Shown: positions 23,495-34,860 of the stretch, in pieces | How the letters are laid out: every line of letters begins with the position of its first letter | Position numbering within the stretch: position 1 is the first letter of the stretch | From: Gymnothorax reevesii | Taxonomy: Eukaryota > Chordata > Actinopteri > Anguilliformes > Muraenidae | Assembly (NCBI GenBank): GCA_029721435.1 | Contig: CM056581.1 | Coordinates: forward strand, 66,973,712 to 67,037,711 | DNA length: 64,000 bases | Reading direction: 5' to 3' | Made by a program: the position numbers and the translations under genes | The notes under the pieces: model-generated | Seen by the model: the letters and a program-made list of their open reading frames with translations, nothing else | Databases searched by the model: none | What the model was told of the DNA's origin: nothing

Positions 23495-23697
23495 CAGTAA
23501 CAGAACTTGCTATCTGTAAAACCTGCATTGCAAGGGTTTGTCTCTGTGGTTATGACTGCTCGGTTACCAGCTGCTGCATGTTAGTTTGCGTGCCGTGGAC
23601 ATTAAAAATGCTCCTGGTTAACTTATATGCAGTAATTCTGATAGATATGCTTGTGTTACTTCAGTAAGCATCAATGTGGCCGTTTCATGATAACGTT
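23495..23697. repeat. direct repeat, copy 1
   Basis: The block CAGCTGCTGCATGTTAGTTTG ... GGTTAACTTATATGCAG ... CTTCAGTAAGCATCAA (about 23566-23697), with AACTTGCTATCTGTAAAACCTGCATT upstream (cited in parts). It recurs at 23995-24020 and 24340-24475 with roughly 10 percent divergence by eye. Confidence 0.65.
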
Positions 23698-24065
23698 GCC
23701 CGATTGTAGCCACTACAGTTAGTGATCGCTTCACTTATCCATGACCAGGATCAACCGGATACTTCACAAATGTCTGGGCAAGCTCTCTGGTGCTACCATG
23801 AAAGCAATGCGAAACGCAGAAGCTCTCCCAGTTTAGAAATTATTTCTCTGCACTAGCTTGACATAATTTCATCCCCCTTTAGAAATTGTTGTGGGTAATA
23901 AAAAGCCAAAAAAGGCGGAGATTAAGTAGGGAATTCTTTCCTGTAGAAGTGATCAATTCGCTAGCTCCACATAAGCAACTTGTCCGCGTTAATGGAACTT
24001 ACGGTCTGCAAAACCTGTATTATGTCCATAACAGAACCGAGCTCTCTCTAGCTGTCGCATACTAT
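23698..24065. other. unassigned, between the two direct-repeat copies
   Basis: Contains the upstream part of repeat copy 2 near 23995-24020. No gene is seen. Confidence 0.4.
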
Positions 24066-24335
24066 CCTTAAAGCTGCTTTCACATCAGACGCAAAACAAA
24101 TTTTTCGCGCAACAGATTAGCTACATTCAAAGTCAATGCAAAGACGCGAATACAGGCTTTAAGGGTGCGCTAAGCAGCTTTCCTACTGGACTCGAAACAA
24201 ATTTTTCGCTCAACAGATTAGCTACATTCAAAGTCAATGCAAAGACACGAATACAGGCTTTAAGGGCGCGTTAATCAGCTTTCACACCGAACGTGAAACG
24301 AATTTTTTGCGTGACAGATTACATTCAAAGTCATG
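24066..24335. repeat. tandem array of a roughly 102-bp MITE-derived unit
   Basis: Three successive units start near 24072, 24174 and 24276. Each has a CAGCTTTC-like start, then GAAACAAATTTTTCGC, CAACAGATTAGCTACATTC and AAAGTCAATGCAAAGAC. The third is partial. The same unit occurs singly at 24671-24784, inverted in part at 24951-25005, and at 48008-48085. Confidence 0.75.
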
Positions 24336-24339
24336 ACCG

Positions 24340-24475
24340 CTTATCAGCTACTGCATGTTAGTTTGCGTGCTCTGCTAATTAAAAATGCTTCTGGTTAACT
24401 TATATGCAGCAATTCTGATTGGTATGCTTGCGTCACTTCAGTAAGCATCAACGTGGCAGTTTCATCATAAGCTGT
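24340..24475. repeat. direct repeat, copy 2
   Basis: The partner of 23566-23697: TGCATGTTAGTTTGCGTGC, GGTTAACTTATATGCAG, CTTCAGTAAGCATCAACGTGG. The tandem MITE-unit array lies immediately upstream, between the two halves of this repeat copy. Confidence 0.65.
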
Positions 24476-24670
24476 GTTCGAAACCGTCCACTCATTCCCT
24501 CACTCCCTATCCCCTACGTCGTGTACATGATATAGTGCACTACATAGGGAATAACCAAAGGAGATTTCGGACACTACACCGGAATTTTTTGAACATGGTT
24601 GAGTCAGCAAATGCGCTGAATATTGCTGTGATGTGAGCGGACGCGCCAAGCTTGTAAACAAACCGGACAC

Positions 24671-24784
24671 TTTAAGCTGCTTTCACACCAGACGCGAAAC
24701 GAATTTTTCGCACGACAGATTACATTCAAAGTCAATGTAAAGCGTGAATACTCGCAAAATGCGTCCGGTGCGACAGCAGCTTTA
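24671..24784. mobile_element. 114-bp MITE with inverted ends
   Basis: Left end TAAGCTGCTTTCACACCAGA, right end inverted TAAAGCTGCTGTCGCACCGG. The core ACGAATTTTTCGC ... ATTCAAAGTCAATG is the unit repeated in the array at 24066-24335. No ORF. The target duplication is not resolved. Confidence 0.7.
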
Positions 24785-25587
24785 CTGTTGGACCTCATGA
24801 TGGTTTTCTGGAATGTGCTTTATACGTAGTGATGATAGATGCTCTGGCTCTATCCGCTAGTTGCATAACTTAGTTAGCTAGCTACCTTACAAGCTTGGTA
24901 ACATATCAAGGATAATAGCTAATTAGCCGGTTAGCTAATTATTAGTCTTTGCATTAACTTTGAATGTAATCTGTCATGTGTGAAATTTGTTTCGCGTTAT
25001 GGGAACATTGGAGAAGGTATTTCTGCAGGGCGGAGCCATCTCGCTCAAGCACGTACACACACCCTTGTTACTCTCTCTAGTTCGTATACAGTCCTTCCGT
25101 AGATTAGCCCATGTATGTTCTGTGTTTGTTTGTTTAATAAATTTGTTTATTAAACCTGTTGTCTGTTTTGGTGCTGTAACACTTGGGAGTCTGAGTCAAA
25201 ATAGCCTATGTAGAACTTCAAAATCCCTTCAGATTATTAATTGTTTTCTTCAATCACTAATATTTATTACTTTAATTATTAATTAAAATTCCATATTTTT
25301 GGTTATTTTAGTAATTTTATGAGACTGGTTACTAAATTTGCAGGTTTCCTGCTGAATCATGTGGTTATCCTGTGGGAAGGATTATCAGGACGAAATGTCT
25401 GGATAATCCATCCTCGCTATTTTACATATCGTAAAGGCATATTCCCCGACACATCTTGATGCCTCGTGGGAGGAACTTTAATATTTATATTTAAGTTTTA
25501 ATAAATAATTAATAAACTAATTTTTTTAGTTTCATTAGAACAAGGATCACTTCAATCACGCGAAGCACTGGCCAATTAATAAGTAAA
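24785..25587. other. unassigned; contains an inverted MITE fragment
   Basis: 24951-25005 (AACTTTGAATGTAATCTGTC ... TTTGTTTCGCG) is an inverted fragment of the MITE at 24671. The rest is AT-rich without a gene. Confidence 0.45.
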
Positions 25588-25740
25588 TTATTTTTCTGCA
25601 CTGAATTTAGCCCATGATTTCATCGCTGTTAGATCGCATACGGTGAGAAACCGTGTCTTCACTTGCCAATTACGAAAATTGGAAAAGGCGTCAATAAAGG
25701 AAAATGATTGAGATCTAGCCAGGACTAAAAGGGACGTGTC
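25588..25740. repeat. direct repeat shared with the centre of the 26.3-27.1 kb hAT
   Basis: TTATTTTTCTGCACTGAATTTAGCC ... ATCGCAT ... CCGTGTCT ... AGGAAAATGATTGAGA (cited in parts) matches 26710-26860 in the same orientation with clear divergence. This may be an older, end-less copy of the same element. Confidence 0.5.
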
Positions 25741-26345
25741 TTCACCCCCAGGTAAACAGGCGAGTAGGTAATAAGGTGATTCAATAATAGGTGACAGGTG
25801 ATTCAGAGTCATAAACAAACATTTCACCATCTCCGTTTTCAAAAATAATATCATGCACCTGTATCAGTTTTCAGAAAATTTTTCGCTTACACGTACCCAT
25901 ATATATGCCGTCAAGAGCATATCAAGCCTGTAGGTGGCAGTGTAACGGTAAGATCAGGCCCACGTTAGCCAATCAGAATCCTGAAAATGGCAACAACAGA
26001 AATTAATCCAATCACCGCAGCCAAACGAAAATGTAAACATTTGGTCGCACTTTTGGCGCAGGTGCAAGTTCTGGCGCATATTGTGACGTCGGCTGCCTAA
26101 AACTCTATTTTTCTCATTTTACATGCAAATTTGCAAACAAAGTTTTCCAAAATCTCTTCTCTGGTCGGAGTTTTCAGAAAGAATCATTTTCAGAGGCGAA
26201 TTCTCCATTTGCGTGTAAACAAGGGCACAAACACAGGGAAATGTCTCCGTTTGTCCAAATAACCCTGTACGTGTAAACGGGGGCTCAGTGAGTGTAAAAA
26301 TGGGCAGTCGCAAAAGGCCACAATTACCTGCAATATAGTTTGAGG
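25741..26345. repeat. MITE-like sequence with GTGTAAACGGGGGC end
   Basis: 26200-26288 carries the block AATGTCTCCGTTTGTCC ... GTACGTGTAAACGGGGGC, which I recognise as the end of a common fish MITE. A possible opposite end (CATCTCCGTTTTCAAAAAT, TTACACGTACCC) lies near 25828-25900. Orientation and limits are uncertain. No coding sequence is seen. Confidence 0.4.
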
Positions 26346-27059
26346 CAGTGGCGTAACCAGATCTGAAAATCGGATGTGCCAGCAATATCCCTTTACAACT
26401 TCTACTAGTCCTGACTTGTTCGCAATCATCTTTCACATTCACTCCGAAAACACTCCTCTCTATCAGGTGTTGCTAGTTCTTCTCGTGAAAGATGGAAATC
26501 ACTCGTTTGGACGCGAATGATTTATTTTTTTTGCCTTTCAATCAGCCATGCTCAAAATTGAGTAAAGGTGTTTCTCATCTACATCTTTGATTAATTCCAA
26601 CAATGTAAGCAATCATGAAGAGCATGTTTGACTGCCTGATGTGCCAAAAAAAAAAAATAATGTAGTGCGGAAGATCCAGAGCAGTTTCGTAAAGCGTGCG
26701 GCTACGAGTACATTATTTTTCTGAACTGAGTTTAGCCTATTATTTTGTCATGCTTGGATCGCATTAAGAAAAACGCCGTGTCTATAATTGCCAATAGTGT
26801 ATTGTGATAAATGTAAAATGTTTTTATTTAGGAAAATGATTGAGAACAGGTCAGGAGCAATAATTGTTCAACCGCGTCCAAATGAATGATTGCCATCTTA
26901 CCTTCACGAGGAGAATCTAGCAACACCTGATAGAAAGTACTGTTTTCGGAGTGAATGTATTGTTCATTAGGAAAGATGACTGCAAACAAGTCAGGACTTA
27001 TAGAAGTTGTGAAGGGATGTTCCTGGCACACCCGATTTTTGGTTCTGGCTACGACACTG
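26346..27059. mobile_element. non-autonomous hAT with about 170-190 bp inverted arms
   Basis: Ends CAGTGGCGTAACCAG and, inverted, CAGTGTCGTAGCCAG. The host octamer GTTTGAGG lies on both sides (26338-26345 and 27060-27067). The arms 26346-26515 and about 26870-27059 pair at length (shared words ATCGG, TGTGCCAG, AACTTCTA, CAGGTGTTGCTAG, TTGGACGCG). The centre resembles 25588-25740. No transposase. Confidence 0.88.
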
Positions 27060-27329
27060 GTTTGAGGTTTGCCACTATGCTCAAAGCAGTGTGTGCAAAT
27101 TGTCAGGCAGTTTAACCACATGGGCATGTAAATACCTGCAGTGTTAGTGAACACTGTTCCCCATGCATCATCAAGTGCCAATTAAAGCTTACCACGCAAA
27201 CAGACTGCCATAAATCAAATCATCCTGCAGTTCCAATACAACTGCTGAGGGGTATTAAAAGTAAAGGTGATGTTATACAGCGGTGAATACGCTCCTGCCC
27301 CTATCACACTGGAATATGCTGCAGACATC
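27060..27329. other. spacer ending in a hAT target duplication
   Basis: Ends with the octamer CAGACATC (27322-27329), the left target copy of the large hAT. Confidence 0.5.
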
Positions 27330-28071
27330 CAGGGACGGATTATGGGTCGTCTGGGCCCCTGGGCAAAGAGTTTCCCAAAAAAAACATTAAAAATTAAATG
27401 ATCAAAAACACCAAGAATGCTATTGTTGCAGTGCTAAATCCACCCGGTAAGAAAAATACACAACCTAGTGTGCTAGTTTGAACATGAAGAAATTGAAGCA
27501 TCTGTATGTTGCTTCACGTGTTCCCTGAGGAAGACAACTACAGCCTGGCACATAAAACCACTAACATCTCAACAGCCAGGGTCCTGTGTGTAACCAGAGT
27601 TTAATGCAAACCAGCAGAAAGACTGTTAAAAGGGTAGCTATATGCACATGGCCAACAACGAAGTTAATGCAAAGACGCATACAGACTTACATTGTAAAGT
27701 AAGCGCAATCACAAAGACTACCAACATCCTGCCATATTCAAAACTACTGGCTAAAGGCAACATGTGGGTTGTCTGTCAGAAGTGCACCGTGTACTCATGT
27801 AATTGAGAGGTGGCAGTGCGTTAGCTAGACAGTCTGTCATGCTATGAATCTGACCGTAGAATAAGATACAACACATACACCCTACGTGAAATAAGAAGTC
27901 CAAATTATATTTCTTTTGACTTTCTTGGTAACTAGTGCCACGGTGGGCATATGATGAATGAAACCCTATTGTCTTACCTTAAATCTTTGTGGCTGCAGTA
28001 AATCTTGCTATTAGCTGTATGATCCATTTGTCTTCTTTCCGCCCATACTATGAAAGTCTTACTTTGTTTAA

Positions 28072-28625
28072 AGCTATAGGATGTAACTGTTACATTTCCG
28101 TAAATTTCTGTTTCATCCAAGCAACTACTAGAGGAGATGACACAATGCTGATTAAGCCGATCGGCTCCTCTAACTCGCTATGTTTTTCAGTATTTGTTGT
28201 TTTGTATTCTGTGTCGACCGGCGACATGCCCACATTGGCACACAGGAAATTACGCGCCTTATTTTAAAACAAGAAGGGAGGAGGAAGTGCGGAGAGTCTC
28301 CGATCAAGAGAGCTCCTGAGCCCTAGTGACTTGTTTTGTTTGGACCAGAACCGCAGATTTCAAGCCTTAGCCTTCTGAGTTCACAACTCACTTTACTTTG
28401 AACGACTTGGACTTTATGTTGAAGAACTAAATTGGTTAAATTTTATGGATTCTGAGATTTATGGAATAATTTGTGAGTAATTGCATTTGCATAGTTACCA
28501 CAGAACAGAAGAACAGTGTCGTGACAAACTAAAGAAACTGGGCATACGGCATGTGCATGTGCCGGCTGTATTGTAGTAATAATGTAAAATTCCTCTAGGG
28601 GGCGACAGAAATTATGCACTATAGC
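28072..28625. mobile_element. TTAA-flanked MITE (AGCTATAG ends)
   Basis: The left end AGCTATAGG follows TTAA (28068-28071), and the right end CTATAGC precedes TTAA (28626-28629). The GGGGGCGACAGAAATTATGC block beside the right end is a common fish MITE end. The TTAA target fits piggyBac- or Kolobok-type mobilisation. An open stretch of 92 codons (27989-28267) overlaps its left end but has no domain. Confidence 0.6.
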
Positions 28626-28639
28626 TTAAAACCTGCAAT

Positions 28640-29690
28640 TGTAATGGTACGTTTATTATTTTCGTTCTATCATTTTCTGCCATCCAGATGCTGCAGGGTG
28701 AAGTTGCCTTCAGCCGTCAGGCTTCGTAAACACCGCCCCCAAGTACAGCCAATCAGATCGCAAGCTAGAGTACAACCAATCCGCTCATGAGGCAGCCAGT
28801 TCAATTTGAATTCCTCTCCTCAAAGCGGAGCAAGCATCAATATTGTTAAAAACGAATGCATTTAGTCGTCTTTTCTCAATAAAGAAACTGATTAGTGAGG
28901 TTACGTTAGATATTTCAACTATTTTGATTATGTTAACCAATGCAAACAAGTGCTTTTTTTGTCTTACAGTTAAATTATAGACCTAACCTTAGGTAAACAG
29001 GTTAATTTAAACACTTCTACAATTTAACTTCAAGTATAACTCTGTTTGAAACATAAAATTGCCCTACTTGTGAGATACTTTGTTCAATAAGCTGTTTAGT
29101 TGAGCTTCTTCAAAACTTCAACTGCAAGTTGCAGTAACGTTCTTAAGAAGTTCAACTAGAAAGCTTATTGAAAAAAATATCTCACAAGTAGGCCAATTTT
29201 ATGTTTCAAACAGAGTTATACTTGAAGTTATATTGTAGAAGTGTTTCAGTTAACGAGTATGACCTGTTTAGCTGAGGTTAGGTGTATAAGTTAACTGTAA
29301 GACAAAAAAAGCACTAGTTTGCATTCGTTAACAAAATTAAAATAGCTGAAATATCAAACGTAACCTCACTAATCAGTTTCTTTATTGAGAAAAGACAATT
29401 AAATGCATTCGTTTTTCACAATATTGATGTTCTTAAGCCCGCTTCGCTTTGAGGAGAGGAATTTGAATTGAATTGGCTGCCTCGTGAGCGGATCGGTTGT
29501 ACTTTAGCTTGCGATCTGATTGGCTGTACTTGGGGCCAGAGCTTATGCAGCCTGACAGGCTGAGCAGCCTGGAAGTCAACAGCTGAAGGAACCCTCACCC
29601 TGCAGCCATCTAGATTTAGCGAGGGTAGAAGAAAGGATACTCTAACAGAGATTAAAACCAAAAACGAACACCACATTGCACTTTCACACT
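28640..29690. repeat. near-loopless palindrome of about 1 kb
   Basis: The two arms meet at about 29128 (ACTGCAA G TTGCAGT). Outward they keep pairing: GTTGAGCTTCTT/AAGAAGTTCAAC, CTCACAAGTAGG, AAACATAAAATTG, TAACTGTAAGACAAAAAAAG, AACCTCACTAATCAGTTTCT, GAATGCATTTA, CCTCTCCTCAAAGCG, CAATCAGATCGCAAGCTA, then CTGCAGGGTGA at 28692 and, inverted, near 29600. The outer 50-60 bp on each side are more diverged and the right arm carries small extra segments. CCAAT words lie in both arms. There is no long ORF. It resembles a foldback element or an inverted duplication; no known family is recognised. Confidence 0.85.
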
Positions 29691-29865
29691 GGCAGCCTGC
29701 ATGTGTTTCGTTCTAAAGTGAACCAGCTGTGAAACTGGAATAAGATCTCCGTTTAAGCTAGAAATTAATTGGAGAAATACAATTAAATTTTACGGTTTCC
29801 ACTACCAAGTTAATGCGTTATTGTGTATAATATGAATAACATTTAGGCATAAATGTACAAATGAA

Positions 29866-31294
29866 TTAGAATTTGATGCCTGCAACATGTTTCAAAAAAG
29901 CTGGCACAAGTGGCAAAAAAGACTGAGAGAGATGAGGAATGCTCATCAAACACTTATTTGGAACATCCCACAGGTGAACGGGCTAATTGGGAACAGGTGG
30001 GTGCCATGACTGGGTATAAAAGCAGCTTCCCTGAAATGCTCAGTCATTCACAAACAAGGATAGGGCGAGGGTCACCACTTAGTGAACAAATGCGTGACCT
30101 GATTGTAGAACAGTTTAAAAACAACATTCCTCAACGAGCTATTGCAAGAAATTTAGGGATTTCATCATCTACGGTCCGTAATATCGTCAAAAGGTTCGGA
30201 GAATCTGGAGAAATCACTGCACGTAAGCGACAAGGCCAAAAACCAACATTGAATGCCCGTGACCTTCGATCCCTCAGGCGGCACTGCATCAAAAACCGAC
30301 ATCAGTGTGTAAAGGACATCACCACATGGGCTCAGGAACACTTCAGAAAACCACTGTCAGTAACTACAGTTCGTCGCTACATCTGCAAGTGCAAGTTAAA
30401 ACTCTACAATGCAAAGCGAAAGCCATTTATCAACAGCACCCAGAAATGCCGCCGGCTTCGCTGGGCCCAAGCTCATCTAAGATAGACTGATGCAAAGTGG
30501 AAAAGTGTTCTGTGGTCTCACGAGTCCACATTTCAAATTGTTTTTTGAAACTGTGGACGTCGTGTCCTCCGGACCAAAGAGGAAAAGAACCATCCGGACT
30601 GTTATAGGCGCAAAGTTCAAAAGCCAGCATCTATGGTGGTTATGGGGGTGTATTAGTTCCCACGGCATGGGCAACTTACATATATGTGAAGGCACCATTA
30701 ATGCTGAAAGGTACATACAGGTTTTGGAGCAACATATGTTGCCATCCAAGCAACGTCTTTTTCATGGACGACCCAGCTTATTTCATTAAGACAATGCCAA
30801 GCCACATCCTGCACGTGTTACAACAGCATGGCTCCGTAGTAAAAGAGTGCGGGTACTAGACTGGCCTGCCTGTAGTCCAGACCTGTCTCCCATTGAAAAT
30901 GTGTGGCGCATTATGAAACGTAAAATACGACAACGAAGACCCCGGACTGTTGAACAACTTAAGCTGTACTTCAAGCAAGAATGGGAAAGAGTTCCACCTG
31001 AAAAGCTTCAAAAATTGGCATCCTCAGTTCCCAAACGTTCACTGAGTGTCGTTAAAAGGAAAGGCGATGTAACAAAGTGGTAAAAAGGCCCCAGTGCCAA
31101 CTTTTTTGCAATGTGTTGCTGCCTTTAAATTCTAAGTTAATGATTATTTGCAAAGAAAAAATTAAGTTTCTCAGTTTGAACATCTTGTCTTTGCAGTGTA
31201 TTCAATTGAATATAAATTGAAAAGGATTTGAAAATCATTGTATTCTGTTTTTATCTACAATTTACATAACGTGCCAACTTCACTGGTTTTGGGT
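29866..31294 (+). mobile_element. Tc1-like transposon, copy 1, left terminal repeat missing
   Basis: Homologous in inverted orientation to the complete copy at 34861-36459. It starts at about TTAGAATTTGATGCCTGCAA (29870) and runs to the terminal CACTGGTTTTGGG (31281-31293). The roughly 170 bp of left terminal repeat present in copy 2 are absent here, so this copy is truncated at its left end. Confidence 0.82.
29910..31083 (+). pseudogene. Tc1-like transposase, copy 1, catalytic residue lost
   Basis: The first frame (29910-30485, 191 aa) holds the paired-type helix-turn-helix domain: EQMRDLIVEQFKNNIPQRAI, RNLGISSSTVRNIVKRF, GRPR-like RKRQGQKPTLNARD and VTTVRRYICKCKLKLYNAK. A TAG at 30483-30485 ends it. 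The catalytic part continues in shifted frames to 31083. The first catalytic Asp is His (LWSHEST; codon 30519-30521). The codon before the second Asp (30790-30792) reads TAA two residues upstream, after SLFH. The Glu of SPIENVW (30895-30897) is kept, with DD34E spacing. It cannot be active. Confidence 0.88.
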
Positions 31295-31390
31295 AAATGT
31301 AGGTCTAATTACAGATATTTCCTCAAGAAGTTGAAAAGGGAAAATGATAAACTACCTAGTGTCAATAACTAATCCTAACCCAAGAATTTG

Positions 31391-34300
31391 TCAATATTCT
31401 ATTTTATATATACTGTATTTTATATTTCTACTCTTCTTTCTTGCAAAGTCATCCACTAATTCATCAAAATTAAACTGTCTGACCAACTCTGATTCAATGG
31501 CCAGAAGTGACAGTGACTTCAGGCAGTTTTGGCACATCCTAATCCTGAGTTCATTTTTAATACGTTTCAGTTTGGAGAATGAATGCTCCCCTTCGCAATT
31601 TGTAACAGGCACTGTCAAAAAAAGTCTAAGTGCTATGTAGACATTTGGAAAGGTTGATTGTAAACCCAAATCTATCATGGTTTTGAGCATTTTACTTGGG
31701 CATTTTTCTTTTATTTGATATGAATGATTTGAATTGTATCAGTTCATCTGCCAGGTTCATGTTCATATCTGAAGGATATGCTGCAGCGAGTGAGTTAGCC
31801 TTTGAAGTGCGCTCACTGTTGGACATATTATCGGGCATGAAAAGAACATTAAACAGCTTTGTTAAATGTGTGTATGCATTCAAACGTTGACAACGTTGAA
31901 AGTTCGATCCAAAACTGGTCCTTTCCATCAAACGCTACACCTAGCTCTGCAATTTCATTAGGCATTCTTTCGCGCTTTTTCGTGCGCTGGAGGTCATGCC
32001 TGTACTCTTGGGAGACAGTAGTGGTGACGTTTAAAGCTGCACCTTCAAACACCTCAAAGTGATCTCTCTGTGCTGCCACAAAGTCTCTTAAAGACAAGAG
32101 AAGTTGTGTAGTTGTACATACAGTACAGGCCAAAAGTTTGGATACACCTTCTCATTAAATGCGTTTCCTTTATTTTCATGACTATTTACCTTGTAGATCA
32201 CTGAAGGCATCAAAACTATGAATGAACACATGCGGAATTATGTATGTATCTAACAGTTGTCCAATAGGGCTGTTGGCTGTGTATCAACCTGACTTCTGCA
32301 CTTCACAACTGATGGTCCCAATCCCATTGATAAGGCAAGAAATTCCACTAATTAACCCTGACAAGGCACACCTGTGAAGTGAAAACCATTTCCAGTGACT
32401 ACCTCTTGAAGCTCATCAAGAGAATGCCAAGAGTGTGCAAAGCAGTAATCAGTGCTAAGGGTGGCTACTTTGAAGACACTAGAATATATGACATGTTTTC
32501 AGTTACAGGTATTTCACACTATGTTGTTAAGTACATTAAGTACATGTGTTCAATCATAGTTTTTATGCCTTCAGTGAGAATCTACAATGTAAATAGTCAT
32601 GAAAATAAAGGAAATGCAGTGAATGAGAAGGTGTGTCCAAACGTTTGGCCTGTACTAATGTATCATGCCTCTGCAACTGCACGCTTGTAGCTTGGAACCT
32701 CTGCAGTATCGTGTCCCAGTAGTGTGCCATGAAGGCCATATCCAGCATGTCCAGTTTGCCACAGAGTGCAGAGGCTTCACTTCGAGTTTCACGTTTCTCC
32801 TCCATATCTTTAGAAATAGCATTGAGTGCCTCTCTCAGTTGTGCAGTTGTGCAAAGAGCCTTAGTCGACTCAGCCCGAGCACTCCACCAAGTACCTGACA
32901 GTGATTTCAGTGTGAGTTTGACATCACGGCCATGGAAAACCTTTCCCCACCTGTGTGTAGATGATGCAAAAAATGTGTACATTGCCTGAACTAAGTCAAA
33001 AGAACGTCCAGCCTCTGGGCTACTGTCAACAGCATTGACACCAACTAAATTCAATGAATGTGGTGCTCAAGGGACATAGCAAATCAATAGGTGTCTTTGT
33101 TTAAGATGAGCTTGGACTCCATTGTACTTTCCTGACATGTTACTTGCATCATATGACTGGCCCCTACAGTTAGATAAGTCTAGGCCCAGATTCCCCACCT
33201 TGGCAACAACACACTCAGCCAAACCATCCACGCTATGGTTTTCAATAGGCTGTAAAGCCAGAAAATGCTCAACTACATGTCCGTCATTATTACCAAATCT
33301 GAAAATAAAAGTGAGTTGGTCCACATGAGCAAGATCTGGAGTGGAGTCAACTATAACAGAGAAGTAGTTTGATTCTTTGATCTCATTAAAAAATGCTTCC
33401 TTTATTCTCTCCTCCATTAAATGGATAAATTCTTCACAGACTGTTGATGATAAGAAGGACACAGAGCCTTTCCCCCTGCCTCCAAACCTTTGGAGGTGTT
33501 CAGCTAGGAATGGGTCAAATTTGGCCAAGAGTTCAATGATGCCTAAAAATTTCCATTGTGGGCTGATCCTAGTAGCTCATAATCTCCCCTGAAAGCGAGT
33601 CCCCTCTCCCCAAAAAACTGGATGACTGCAACAACTCTTTTCAAAACCTCTCTGCATCAATTTGTTTGACAATATCAGAATCAATTGTTGCTGTGGAGCG
33701 ATTATGTAATGCTGGCATGCAAGCCCTATGCTCCACACTCCTCTCATGCTCGCCAATCTGCTCTGAATGTTTCCAGCCAGAAAATCCATGAACAAAGGTA
33801 TTGTGCTAACTGGAAAACAGTTTGCAAGCGAAACAATACACACAGCCAGTTGAAGGGGAGTAAAGTAGCCGCTGCCTAGTCACAGTTTGCCCATTTGGTA
33901 GACAGCAACTGAGTAAAGCATTTGTAAAGCTCCTACTGGTACCCCCAATGCTTCTAACCCTGACAGAGGCTGGGTACTTAGCACTTCTGTTTTGAAATGC
34001 AGCTACTCCTAACAAGAATGGACTTGACTTGGTCGGTAATGGTACTGGGCCATAAAGCAGGGTCGTTGACAGTTTCACACCAGCAGTTGGGGTCCTTGCC
34101 ATCCTCATTTGAAAGAAGTTTCTCTGGCGATTCATATTCTAACTGGTCTGAGCGTGGGTCTGACGCGCCTGCAACTTTCATTTCATAATCTTTCTGCTGC
34201 TGGCGGTCTGTGGGAGCATGGCAGGGCTGGCATCCCCATTCGGCACCTGACTGGGTCTGCAAGGGTTCATTGTCATTGTCAGGTGACACTAAGCCAGTGG

Positions 34301-34487
34301 GGATCACATCTTCATTGCTAGAACTCTGGTCATTGCTAACATTGGCGATACTTGTTTCACTAATATTGAGCGGCTTATCAAAAAAGTTTGAGATCAAAGG
34401 AATGTGTTTTAGGAAAACAGCCTGCTTTGCCTCCTTAGTCTTTTTGGCTTTTCTTTATTACGCACCACTTTTTTGTTTGGAATCCAT
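31391..34487 (-). pseudogene. hAT transposase, ZMYM1-like, broken
   Basis: The start at 34487 reads MDSKQKSGA followed by two stops, then KKTKEAKQAVFLKHIPL and ISNFFDKPLN (residues about 10-45). Next come an acidic linker, a TTF-type zinc-finger block around CFACKLFSS (33806-34135), a DUF4371-like RNase-H core with YFSVIVDSTPDLAHVDQLTF and NCRGQSYDASNMSGKYNGVQ (33067-33528), an insertion domain (32658-33054, LKSLSGTWWSARAES), LLLSLRDFVAAQRDHFEVFE (31849-32115) and the C-terminal dimerisation region with VPVTNCEGEHSFSKLKRIKN (31391-31690). The order matches ZMYM1-like hAT transposases. Frameshifts, stops and a MITE insertion break it. Confidence 0.85.
32121..32657. mobile_element. Tc1-type MITE inserted in the hAT transposase
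   Basis: Ends CAGTACAGGCCAAAAGTTTG and, inverted, TAGTACAGGCCAAACGTTTG. Terminal repeats of at least 110 bp (shared TTTATTTTCATGACTATTTA and CACTGAAGGCAT) follow a TA at 32119-32120. The centre keeps TGAAGCTCATCAAGAGAATG from an autonomous fish Tc1. The transposase reading of the host resumes on both sides. Confidence 0.88.
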
Positions 34488-34662
34488 GTAATTGATGGCA
34501 AGTGTATCTTAAGATGCTAATATATAAACTTGTCTTGCAAATTCCTACTGTAAATACTTCCTATGTTGTTTCTATGTTGTAAGAATAAAACACACAATAG
34601 TGAGGGTATGTATTAAAATAAGCTAGGTTATAAGCATTAGCTACGATTATAAATGAATTATG

Positions 34663-34701
<39 letters not shown>

Positions 34702-34860
34702 TTATATAATTATTATGTATAATAATATAATACAATAAACAAAGAACAATACGATTTTTGAAAGGCTGCGAGTTACTAGTTAGCAACTGTAAATTAGACT
34801 AGCCTTTAAAAAGGCTTTGAACTGAACTGAAGGCTTTAAGGTGTAATTGTATTACTGCTA
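34488..34860. repeat. AT-rich spacer with (TA)n
   Basis: Contains a TA run at about 34666-34697 and AATATAAT-type runs. The right end carries AAAAAGGCTTTGAACTGAAC and related AGGCTTT words that recur at 36490-36660 beyond Tc1 copy 2, so they belong to the same pre-insertion sequence. Confidence 0.7.

Noticed and set aside
24066..24335. CRISPR-like array
   Set aside because: The units are contiguous, diverged MITE copies with no spacers, and the genome is vertebrate.
31391..34487. Host ZMYM1 gene
   Set aside because: Intronless, with stops from codon 10 onward, frameshifts and a MITE insertion; it lies between hAT-type ends, so it is a transposase relic.
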